Position numbers and translations under genes: made by a program
Shown here: positions 1 through 5,154 of the stretch, one piece after another
Layout of the letters: each line of letters begins with the position of its first letter
Numbering within the stretch: the first letter of the stretch is position 1
Notes under the pieces: generated by a model
Told to the model about the DNA's origin: nothing
Database searches by the model: none
What the model saw: the letters and a program-made list of their open reading frames with translations, nothing else
Origin: Saprospiraceae bacterium
Lineage (GTDB): Bacteria > Bacteroidota > Bacteroidia > Chitinophagales > Saprospiraceae
Length of the DNA stretch: 5,154 nucleotides
NCBI GenBank assembly: GCA_015494245.1
Contig: WGBN01000169.1
Span: forward strand, 1 to 5,154
Direction: 5' to 3'

Positions 1-144
1 ACGCGTGACGGAGGTGACTAACAATAGACTTAAGAAAAACTGTAAATTTACCATGGAGTGCACGGAGTGGGTATTCTCCATTTTCCATTCTAAGAGGCCG
101 GCTCGGGGGTCTTTCTTTGGTAGCCCAAATCAAAAATCGTTAAT

Positions 145-187
145 CGACACCTGCCTGCCGCGGCAGCAGGCAGGTTCCTTGTTCGAT
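145..187. repeat. GC-rich inverted repeat (hairpin) in the pdhA upstream region
   Basis: A perfect 10-base inverted repeat has arms ACCTGCCTGC (149-158) and GCAGGCAGGT (166-175) around a 7-base spacer. The inner sequence CTGCCGCGGCAG (155-166) is itself a 12-base palindrome, so two alternative folds are possible. A short outer pair, ATCGA (143-147) with TCGAT (183-187), could extend the structure. No T-run follows on either strand, so it does not look like a classical intrinsic terminator. The 3' arm is shared with a second copy at 255-272, which suggests a dispersed repeat family rather than a gene-specific site. Confidence 0.6.
161..178 (+). repeat. Direct repeat copy 1 (CGGCAGCAGGCAGG core)
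   Basis: The 14-mer CGGCAGCAGGCAGG at 161-174 recurs exactly at 255-268. Including the four following bases, 17 of 18 positions agree (161-178 against 255-272). An exact 14-base match 94 bases apart in a short intergenic region is unlikely by chance and marks a repeated element. Function unknown. Confidence 0.6.
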
Positions 188-211
188 ATTCAAAAAAGGG
201 CTTCTCCGGCC

Positions 212-272
212 AGCCAGCCTGCTACTGAGTGAGCAGGGCCGAACTCCGGTGCTCCGGCAGCAGGCAGGCTCC
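212..272. repeat. Second hairpin-forming repeat with direct repeat copy 2
   Basis: This stretch holds the second CGGCAGCAGGCAGG copy (255-268). An 11-base segment at 212-222 pairs with 260-270 with one mismatch. A smaller stem, CCTGCT (218-223) with AGCAGG (232-237), sits inside around an 8-base loop. CTCCGG occurs at 204-209, 244-249 and 252-257 (the first just outside this interval). It looks like a degenerate relative of the hairpin at 145-187. Such GC-rich palindromic units in otherwise AT-rich spacers resemble REP-like intergenic repeats, but I cannot assign a family from one locus. Confidence 0.5.
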
Positions 273-327
273 CCGATCCTTTCATTAGTTTATTTTTCAT
301 TCTTCATTTTCCATTCTTAATTTTCCC

Positions 328-335
328 TACCTTTG
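328..335 (+). promoter_or_regulatory. Bacteroidota-type -7 promoter element for pdhA
   Basis: TACCTTTG at 328-335 matches the Bacteroidota primary-sigma -7 consensus TAnnTTTG exactly. It lies 22 bases before the pdhA ATG, so transcription would begin roughly 5-8 bases downstream and give a very short leader. A good -33 TTG-type element is not evident; only T-rich text lies at the expected distance (about 305-310). Assignment rests on the -7 match and its position. Confidence 0.6.
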
Positions 336-357
336 CCCCAAACCACATACGACAACT

Positions 358-1359
358 ATGGCAAAGAAGAAGACCAAGGCCGCTTACAGCAAAGAGCAAT
401 ACCTCTACTGGTACATGCTCATGTTGCGCATTCGCCGCTTTGAGGAGCGGGCGCAGAGAGAATACGGCAAAAACATCCGCGGCTTTTTGCATTTGTACAT
501 TGGCCAGGAGGCCGTGGCTGCGGGCATTGAATCGGCCATCCGCAAGGATGATGCGCTCATTACGGCCTACCGGCAGCATGGCAACGCCATTGCGCGGGGC
601 GTAAGCCTCAAAGCCGCCATGGCTGAGCTGTTCGGCCGCATAGACGGCGTCAACAAGGGCAAAGGCGGCTCCATGCATTTCTTCTCCAAAGAGCATCGCT
701 ACTTCGGCGGCGACGGCATCGTCGGCGGGCAAATCGGCCTGGGCACGGGCATCGCCCTGGCTGAAAAGTACAGGGGTACCGACAGGCTCTGCGTAACCAT
801 GTTCGGCGATGGCGCAGCCCGCCAGGGCATCCTGCACGAGTCCTTCAACATGGCCTCCAAATGGGAACTCCCCGTGCTCTACATCGTCGAAAATAACCAC
901 TATGCCATGGGCACAGCCGTGGAGCGCGTCAGCAAACTCACCGACTTGCACCACTTTGGCCTGGCCTACGGCATGCCCGCCAAAAAAGTAGATGGCATGC
1001 AGCCCGAATCGGTGCACGAAGCCGTCACAAAAGCTGCCGAATACATCCGCAGCGGCAAAGGCCCTTACTTCCTCGAAATCGAAACCTACCGCTACAAAGG
1101 CCACTCCATATCCGACCCCGGCAAATACCGCAGCAAGGAAGAAGTGGAAAAATACCGCGCCATAGACCCCCTCAAAACCACCGAAGCCAAGCTGCTGCAA
1201 TACGGCTTCGCCACAGAAGCAGATATCAAGGCCTTCAAAGAGCAGGTCAAAACGGAAATCGAAGAAGCCGTGGCCTTCGCCTCCCAATCGCCCCTGCCGC
1301 CACCGGAAGAGCTCTTCAAAGACGAATACGTCGAAGACAACTACCCCTTCCTCCAATAA
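358..1359 (+). CDS. pdhA: Pyruvate dehydrogenase complex E1 component, alpha subunit
   Basis: This 333-residue protein is the thiamine-diphosphate-binding alpha subunit of a heterotetrameric 2-oxoacid dehydrogenase E1. With E1 beta it decarboxylates pyruvate and passes the acetyl group to lipoyl-E2, in the cytosol. Visible family motifs, in order, are TAYRQHG (69-75), KGKGGSMHF (100-108), the ThDP/Mg motif starting GDG (150-152) and ending ENN (178-180), and the conserved loop RYKGHSISDP (245-254). Length is normal for the bacterial alpha subunit. The ATG at 358 is the first in-frame start after the promoter element and has no Shine-Dalgarno, as is usual in Bacteroidota. No E1 beta or E2 gene is adjacent; the next gene is an unrelated TPR protein. 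A branched-chain or acetoin dehydrogenase alpha subunit is the main alternative, but the motif wording fits pyruvate dehydrogenase best. Confidence 0.93.
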   Translation: MAKKKTKAAYSKEQYLYWYMLMLRIRRFEERAQREYGKNIRGFLHLYIGQEAVAAGIESAIRKDDALITAYRQHGNAIARGVSLKAAMAELFGRIDGVNKGKGGSMHFFSKEHRYFGGDGIVGGQIGLGTGIALAEKYRGTDRLCVTMFGDGAARQGILHESFNMASKWELPVLYIVENNHYAMGTAVERVSKLTDLHHFGLAYGMPAKKVDGMQPESVHEAVTKAAEYIRSGKGPYFLEIETYRYKGHSISDPGKYRSKEEVEKYRAIDPLKTTEAKLLQYGFATEADIKAFKEQVKTEIEEAVAFASQSPLPPPEELFKDEYVEDNYPFLQ

Positions 1360-1400
1360 ACGGCCGGCTGCAAAAGCCTCGGCAAAACCAAATTTTTTCC

Positions 1401-1408
1401 TATTTTTG
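1401..1408 (+). promoter_or_regulatory. Bacteroidota-type -7 promoter element for the TPR gene
   Basis: TATTTTTG at 1401-1408 is an exact TAnnTTTG match, lying 41 bases after the pdhA stop and 56 bases before the ATG of the TPR gene. Transcription would start near 1413-1416 and give a leader of about 50 bases. This argues that the TPR gene is transcribed independently of pdhA and that its true start is the ATG at 1465, not an upstream TTG at 1417. No clear -33 element is visible. Confidence 0.6.
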
Positions 1409-1417
1409 CGCCTGCTT

Positions 1418-1437
1418 TGAACGGCACGGGCCGTTTA
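1418..1437 (+). promoter_or_regulatory. Predicted 5' leader hairpin of the TPR gene
   Basis: Bases 1418-1425 (TGAACGGC) pair with 1430-1437 (GCCGTTTA) through eight pairs including one G-T wobble, closing a 4-base loop ACGG. The hairpin would sit at the very 5' end of the transcript predicted from the -7 element at 1401-1408. Such a terminal stem could protect the mRNA from 5'-end decay. That role is inference; only the complementarity is seen. Confidence 0.4.
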
Positions 1438-1464
1438 CACCCTACAACATTAACTCAAACAGAC

Positions 1465-2172
1465 ATGGCAAAGAGGAAAATCAGAAGCAAAAAGAAAAAC
1501 GAAGAAGTACTGGTGGACTTGGTGGAAGTCGTCGAAGAAACCGGTGAAGTCCTCGAAAAATACCAGAAGTGGATACTCGGTGGCGTTACGGCCCTCGTCC
1601 TTTTGGTAGGCGGTTATCTCGCCTGGAAAAACTTTATCATCGCACCCAAAGAAGAGGAAGCCGTCCGGCAAATGTGGAAGGCCGAAGCCCAATTCCTGAA
1701 AGACTCCTTCGACCTCGCCCTCACCAATCCGGGTGGCGGTTATCCGGGATTCTACGACATCGCCAAAGAATACAGAGGCACTTCGGCCGAAAATGCAGCC
1801 GACCTGTACGCCGCCATCAGCCACATGAAGCTGGGCCAATTCGATGCGGCCATCTCCTACCTCAAAGACTTCAAAGCCGCAGGCAAGGTCATGCCCATCG
1901 TCAAAAACGGACTGCTCGGCGATGCCTATTCCGAAAAAAACGAAATGGATAAGGCCCTCAAGTACTATCGCAAAGCCGTCAAGGCCGGCGACAACGAAGC
2001 CGTTACGCCCATCTACATGCAACGCCTCGGCATGCTGTACGAAAACCTGGGCCGCTATGAGGATGCCCTCAAAGTCTATCGCCAACTGAAAGAAAAATAC
2101 CCCGATTCAGTCCCCGGCCGCGACATAGACAAGTACATCATGCGTGCAGAGCATCTGGCCGCTGCCGGATAG
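1465..2172 (+). CDS. Single-pass membrane tetratricopeptide repeat protein
   Basis: This 235-residue protein has a lysine/arginine-rich N-terminus (residues 1-12), an acidic amphipathic stretch (13-34), one hydrophobic helix (about 37-54) and a soluble C-terminal domain. The charge pattern predicts N-inside, with the C-terminal domain in the periplasm. Three TPR-like helix pairs are recognisable at about 109-142, 146-176 and 183-213, the last with the typical LGRYEDALKVY wording. The layout resembles YfgM-type anchored TPR proteins that assist envelope protein biogenesis, but homology to YfgM is not shown. From memory, a TPR gene commonly precedes ribH in Bacteroidota, which matches this order. 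I chose the ATG at 1465 over an in-frame TTG at 1417 because the TTG lies at the expected transcription start and would add 16 residues without domain character. Partner and precise role are unknown. Confidence 0.85.
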   Translation: MAKRKIRSKKKNEEVLVDLVEVVEETGEVLEKYQKWILGGVTALVLLVGGYLAWKNFIIAPKEEEAVRQMWKAEAQFLKDSFDLALTNPGGGYPGFYDIAKEYRGTSAENAADLYAAISHMKLGQFDAAISYLKDFKAAGKVMPIVKNGLLGDAYSEKNEMDKALKYYRKAVKAGDNEAVTPIYMQRLGMLYENLGRYEDALKVYRQLKEKYPDSVPGRDIDKYIMRAEHLAAAG

Positions 2173-2196
2173 AACCCCCAAGCTGAGTCTTTTGAC

Positions 2197-2231
2197 GGCT
2201 TTCGCCAAATGGGTCCCATTTGGCGAAAGCC
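2197..2231. repeat. Perfect 35-base palindrome between the TPR gene and ribH
   Basis: Arms GGCTTTCGCCAAATGGG (2197-2213) and CCCATTTGGCGAAAGCC (2215-2231) are perfectly complementary over 17 bases around a single central T. The structure lies 24 bases after the TPR stop and 15 bases before the ribH ATG. A four-pair extension, TTTT (2190-2193) with AAAA (2232-2235), is possible if GAC (2194-2196) bulges out. In RNA the right arm alone can also form GGC-GAAA-GCC, a GNRA tetraloop mini-hairpin (2222-2231). No T-run follows on the + strand, so it is not a standard intrinsic terminator. Its closeness to the start suggests an effect on ribH translation or a role as a transcript processing or partial termination site; it could also be a dispersed palindromic repeat. 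Confidence 0.85.
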
Positions 2232-2246
2232 AAAAACTATACACGC

Positions 2247-2735
2247 ATGGCATCAGCGCTCAAAAATCTCTCGGACTACGACCCCGCCCAATTGCCTGAT
2301 GCCTCCCCTTTTACTTTCGGCATCGCCCTGGCGGAGTGGAACGCCGAAATCACCCACGCCCTCTTTGAAGGCTGCTACGAAACCCTCCTCCAACAGGGAG
2401 CACGGCCCGAAAACATCCACCTCGCCCGCGTGCCCGGAGCTTTTGAACTGCCCCTGGCAACCACATGGCTGTTTAGAAAATACACCCCCGATGCGCTCAT
2501 CAGCCTCGGCTGTGTCATCAAAGGCGAAACTTCCCACAACGAATACATCAACCGCGCCGTCAGCGAAGCCCTCATGCAGCTCTCTTTGAAATACGAAACC
2601 CCCTGTATCTTTGGCCTGCTTACGCCCAACACCTTCCAACAGGCCAAAGACCGCGCCGGTGGCCGCTACGGCAATAAGGGCGTCGAAGCCGCCACCACCG
2701 CCCTGCAAATGCTCGCACTAAAATCAAAAATATGA
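2247..2735 (+). CDS. ribH: 6,7-dimethyl-8-ribityllumazine synthase
   Basis: This 162-residue protein condenses 5-amino-6-ribitylaminouracil with 3,4-dihydroxy-2-butanone 4-phosphate to form 6,7-dimethyl-8-ribityllumazine, the penultimate step of riboflavin synthesis, in the cytosol. Active-site landmarks are all present: Trp31 at the aromatic stacking position, the VPGAFE substrate loop (62-67), the GETSH motif with the catalytic histidine His97, and the C-terminal DRAGGRYGNKG segment with Arg136 and Lys144, the phosphate-contacting positions by family alignment from memory. Length is typical. The ATG at 2247 is preferred to a TTG at 2220: the TTG lies inside the perfect palindrome, and the NLSDYD N-terminus suits a start at 2247. 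The stop overlaps the next gene's start (ATGA). Other riboflavin genes are not in the window. I saw no FMN riboswitch upstream, where the leader is too short to hold one. Confidence 0.96.
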   Translation: MASALKNLSDYDPAQLPDASPFTFGIALAEWNAEITHALFEGCYETLLQQGARPENIHLARVPGAFELPLATTWLFRKYTPDALISLGCVIKGETSHNEYINRAVSEALMQLSLKYETPCIFGLLTPNTFQQAKDRAGGRYGNKGVEAATTALQMLALKSKI

Positions 2736-3595
2736 AGCTCATCACCATAGAAGCCGGCACTTTTAAACTCGACGGAGGAGCCATGTTCGGCGTCGTCCCC
2801 AAAACCCTCTGGAACCGCCTCAACCCCGCCGACGAAAACAACCTCTGCCTCTGGGCCCTGCGCTGCCTGCTCATAGATACAGGCGAACGCAAAATCCTCG
2901 TAGATACCGGCATAGGCGACAAACAGGACGCCAAATTCCGCTCCTTCTTCCATCCCGAACATACCGACCTGGAAAAAGCCCTCCAAAAACAGGGCTACCG
3001 GGCCGAAGACATCACCGATGTCTTCATCACTCACTTGCACTTCGACCACGTGGGCGGCGCCGTCAAACGCACAGAAGAGGGCAAACTCGTGCCCACCTTC
3101 CCCAATGCCGCTTATTGGAGCAACAAACGCCATTACGACTGGGCCTATACCCCCAATGCCCGCGAAAAAGCCTCCTTCCTCAAAGAAAATTTCGTGCCGC
3201 TTATGGATGCAGGCGTCCTGCAATTCATCGAAGAAAACAAAGACGGACTCACCGACTGGCTCCCGGGCCTCAAAGTGCAATTCTCCTACGGACATACCGA
3301 AGCCATGATGGCCCTGCACATAGACACCCCCCAGGGACACATGGTCTATTGTGCAGACCTCATGCCCTCCAGCCTGCATTTCGGCCTGCCCTATATCATG
3401 GCCTACGACATCCGGCCACTCGTAACGCTTAAAGAAAAAAACGACTTGCTCGACCAAGCCGTTGAAAAAGGCTGGATGCTCTATTTCGAACACGACCCCC
3501 AAACCGAGCTCAGCACCGTCGTCAAAGACGAACGCGGGCGCCATCGCGTCGGCAAAAAGGGAAAGCTCCTCAACGGCCGAATCGTTTTTGAATAG
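2732..3595 (+). CDS. Metallo-beta-lactamase-fold hydrolase, YtnP/AHL-lactonase-like
   Basis: This 287-residue protein carries a complete di-metal site of the metallo-beta-lactamase superfamily: HLHFDH (His101, His103, Asp105, His106), His188 in GHTE, Asp209 in CADL and His254 in FEHD. The N-terminal DGGAMFGVVPK (14-24), the DLMP (209-212) and the MAYD (223-226) resemble, from memory, Bacillus YtnP, a member of the group that includes N-acyl-homoserine-lactone lactonases. I see no signal peptide, so it is probably cytosolic. The substrate cannot be read from the sequence: lactone hydrolysis is possible, other ester or phosphoester hydrolysis equally so. The ATG at 2732 overlaps the ribH stop by four bases (ATGA), which implies translational coupling with ribH. 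Family and metal site are secure; substrate is not. Confidence 0.88.
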   Translation: MKLITIEAGTFKLDGGAMFGVVPKTLWNRLNPADENNLCLWALRCLLIDTGERKILVDTGIGDKQDAKFRSFFHPEHTDLEKALQKQGYRAEDITDVFITHLHFDHVGGAVKRTEEGKLVPTFPNAAYWSNKRHYDWAYTPNAREKASFLKENFVPLMDAGVLQFIEENKDGLTDWLPGLKVQFSYGHTEAMMALHIDTPQGHMVYCADLMPSSLHFGLPYIMAYDIRPLVTLKEKNDLLDQAVEKGWMLYFEHDPQTELSTVVKDERGRHRVGKKGKLLNGRIVFE

Positions 3596-3623
3596 GTCAT
3601 TTGCAATCCCAAACTGCAATCTT

Positions 3624-5154
3624 ATGAACCAGCCCTCTCCCAAAGATAAAAACTGGCTGCTGCCCCTGTTCCTGTTTGGCATACTGGCAGGCGGCATGTA
3701 TATAGGCATGCGCTTGGAACAACGCCAGACCGGCAGCACTACGGCTTTCCACCACGCCCGCCCGGGCAAGCTGGAGGAAGTCCTCGGATACATCCAGGGC
3801 CGATATATGGATACCATCAACCGCCGCGAACTGGAAGAAACAGCCATCCGCAGCATGTTGGAACAACTGGACCCACACAGCATTTACATCCCCCGCGAAG
3901 AGCTCAAAAATGTCGAAGAACAAATGTCGGGAGCCTTCGAAGGCATAGGCGTAGAATTCCAACTCATAGACGATACCGTAGTCATCATCAGCCCGCTCTC
4001 GGGCAGCCCCGCCAGCGAGGCAGGCATCCTCCCGGGCGACAAAATCATCACCGTGGACGACAGCCTCATCGCCGGACAGGGACTCAACTCGGCCGATGTC
4101 GTCAGCCTCCTCAAAGGCCCCAGGGGCAGCGAAGTACTCGTAGGCATAGCCCGCCACGGTATAGACTCTCTGCTGCATTTCCCCCTGCAACGCGCCCGCA
4201 TTCCCCTGCACTCCGTAGATGCCGCTTATATGCTGGACTCCATCACGGGCTACATCAAACTCAACCGCTTCAGCTCCAATGCCTACCAGGAATTTATGCA
4301 GGCCCTCGACAGCCTCAGCAACAAAGCTGGCCTCAAAAACCTCATCCTCGACCTGCGGGGCAACCCGGGTGGCTACCTGCCCGAAGCCATCAAAATGCTC
4401 AACCAGTTTTTCTCTGAAAAAGACGTGTTGCTGCTCTACACCGAAGGCGCCCAATCGCCCCGGCAAGAGTACAAAACCAAGGGCTATGCCCTCTTCCCCT
4501 TAGAAAAAATCGCCGTTCTCATAGACGAAGGCTCTGCCTCCGCCAGCGAAATTGTAGCCGGCGCCCTGCAAGACCAGGACAGAGCCCTCATCGTCGGCCG
4601 CCGCTCCTTCGGCAAAGGGCTCGTACAGGAGCAATACACGCTCTCCGACAGCTCGGCCCTGCGCCTCACAGTAGCCCACTATTACACCCCCTCGGGCCGT
4701 TGCATCCAAAAACCCTACGACAATCTCGAAGACTACAAAAGCGAACTCGCCAGACGACAGGAAAACGGCGAGCTCTTCCACGCCGACAGCATCCACCTCG
4801 AGGACAGCGTCCGCTACTACACCACCAAAGGGCGCGAAGTCTATGGCGGCGGCGGCATCACGCCCGACATCTTCGTGCCCCTCGACAGCATCTATTTCGA
4901 CGACAAACTCAGCCGCCTGAGAAGCCTCATCACACCTTTTGTCATTCGCTTGTTTGAATCGGGAAATCCGGACACGCTGCCTGACGAGCCGGAAGTTTTC
5001 CTCCGGCAAAAAGTCGTCAGCGATCAGATGATGGAAGATTTTCTGGCTTTCGCCAAACAGAAAAAAGTGCAGATATCAACCGCCGAGGCCGAACGCCTCA
5101 AGCCCTACCTGCGCAACTTCCTCAAAGCCCAAATCGGACGCCACCTCTTTGGAG
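3624..5154 (+). CDS. S41-family C-terminal processing peptidase, 3' end beyond the window
   Basis: The 510 codons visible encode a serine protease of the CTP/Tsp family, which trims or degrades envelope proteins from their C-termini. An uncleaved signal anchor spans about residues 11-31, so the protease domain should face the periplasm. A PDZ domain lies at about 97-190 (GAFEGIGVEF at its start, LPGDKI inside it). The catalytic core follows, with DLRGNPGG (243-250), GSASASE (303-309) and FGKGLVQ (329-335). By alignment with E. coli Prc from memory (Ser430, Lys455, Gln459), the catalytic residues are Ser306, Lys331 and Gln335, with matching spacing. The GGGITPD motif (409-415) and a C-terminal helical tail follow. 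Bacteroidota relatives run to roughly 530-560 residues, so probably only the last few dozen residues are missing. The gene starts 28 bases after the hydrolase stop and is likely co-transcribed with it. Confidence 0.93.
   Translation, partial: MNQPSPKDKNWLLPLFLFGILAGGMYIGMRLEQRQTGSTTAFHHARPGKLEEVLGYIQGRYMDTINRRELEETAIRSMLEQLDPHSIYIPREELKNVEEQMSGAFEGIGVEFQLIDDTVVIISPLSGSPASEAGILPGDKIITVDDSLIAGQGLNSADVVSLLKGPRGSEVLVGIARHGIDSLLHFPLQRARIPLHSVDAAYMLDSITGYIKLNRFSSNAYQEFMQALDSLSNKAGLKNLILDLRGNPGGYLPEAIKMLNQFFSEKDVLLLYTEGAQSPRQEYKTKGYALFPLEKIAVLIDEGSASASEIVAGALQDQDRALIVGRRSFGKGLVQEQYTLSDSSALRLTVAHYYTPSGRCIQKPYDNLEDYKSELARRQENGELFHADSIHLEDSVRYYTTKGREVYGGGGITPDIFVPLDSIYFDDKLSRLRSLITPFVIRLFESGNPDTLPDEPEVFLRQKVVSDQMMEDFLAFAKQKKVQISTAEAERLKPYLRNFLKAQIGRHLFG

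Larger units (their letters stand above)
73..317 (+). repeat. Pair of 19-base pyrimidine-rich direct repeats flanking the GC-rich cluster
   Basis: ATTCTCCATTTTCCATTCT (73-91) and ATTCTTCATTTTCCATTCT (299-317) agree at 18 of 19 positions and lie 226 bases apart. They bracket the GC-rich hairpin cluster. The right copy lies 11 bases before the pdhA -7 element. This could reflect a small duplication or insertion that copied the promoter-proximal text, or simply a favoured low-complexity pyrimidine spacer. The feature spans both copies and the text between them. Confidence 0.5.
1..357. other. Intergenic region upstream of pdhA, no gene supported
   Basis: I see no credible gene in this stretch. 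A 75-codon open frame (5-232, + strand) exists, but it reads through the GC-rich repeat cluster, has no recognisable domain and has no plausible start context. The first 70 bases show nothing I can name. From about 73 the region alternates pyrimidine-rich text with GC-rich hairpin-forming repeats (145-272), and it ends with a promoter element for pdhA at 328-335. The end of whatever gene lies to the left is not visible. Confidence 0.75.

Noticed and set aside
5..232. 75-codon open frame on the + strand in the upstream region
   Set aside because: It reads through the GC-rich repeats, shows no domain, and is low-complexity intergenic text; an open frame of this length is expected by chance.
304..1356. 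350-codon open frame antisense to pdhA
   Set aside because: It lies opposite a clearly conserved gene, and its Phe/Gly/Val-rich translation is the typical shadow of C-ending codons on the other strand.
1364..1398. Possible intrinsic terminator after pdhA (GGCT/AGCC stem at 1366-1378, T-run at 1393-1398)
   Set aside because: The stem is only four pairs and the T-run starts about 14 bases beyond it; the T-run is better read as part of the next promoter region.
2187..2194. Possible -7 promoter element (GTCTTTTG) before ribH
   Set aside because: The TA of TAnnTTTG is missing, and transcription would begin inside the palindrome; too weak to call.
2173..2246. FMN riboswitch before ribH
   Set aside because: The 74-base gap is mostly occupied by the palindrome, is too short for the FMN aptamer, and shows none of its conserved junction sequence that I could recognise.
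3602..3621. TGCAATC repeated at 3602-3608 and 3615-3621 just before the peptidase start
   Set aside because: A seven-base repeat in a 28-base spacer is weak evidence and fits no known operator spacing I can support.
2666..3883. 405-codon antisense open frame spanning the hydrolase and the start of the peptidase
   Set aside because: It crosses several real genes on the other strand, has no recognisable motif, and is explained by codon bias leaving few antisense stops.
3597..4466. 289-codon antisense open frame opposite the S41 peptidase
   Set aside because: The + strand reading has every S41 and PDZ landmark; the antisense translation has none of any family.

Overview
The window looks like part of a Bacteroidota chromosome, most plausibly a moderately GC-rich lineage such as the Saprospiria or its relatives; the exact lineage is inference. 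The support is: two clean copies of the Bacteroidota-type -7 promoter element TAnnTTTG upstream of genes, no Shine-Dalgarno sequences before the starts, pyrimidine-rich intergenic text, and proteins whose texture matches what I recall of Bacteroidota homologues (for example the RibH N-terminus with NLSDYD).

All five genes lie on the + strand. Positions 1-357 are non-coding. This stretch carries a GC-rich cluster of inverted and direct repeats, two copies of a 19-base pyrimidine-rich repeat on either side of that cluster, and a promoter element. Then come pdhA (E1 alpha of the pyruvate dehydrogenase complex, 358-1359), a second promoter with a leader hairpin, and a single-pass membrane TPR protein (1465-2172). 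A perfect 35-base palindrome fills much of the next gap. It is followed by ribH (lumazine synthase, 2247-2735), a metallo-beta-lactamase-fold hydrolase of YtnP-like type (2732-3595) joined to ribH by an ATGA overlap, and an S41 C-terminal processing peptidase (3624 onward) that runs off the right edge.

The genes are mostly housekeeping: central carbon metabolism, riboflavin synthesis, envelope-facing TPR and protease functions. I see no mobile element, CRISPR array, tRNA or rRNA, and no convincing new multi-gene system. ribH, the hydrolase and the peptidase are packed like one transcription unit, and the TPR gene may head it. pdhA appears to be separately promoted and lacks its usual partners (E1 beta, E2) in the window.

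The points most worth a second look are the perfect palindrome 15 bases before the ribH start, the ribH/hydrolase coupling, and the repeat cluster upstream of pdhA.
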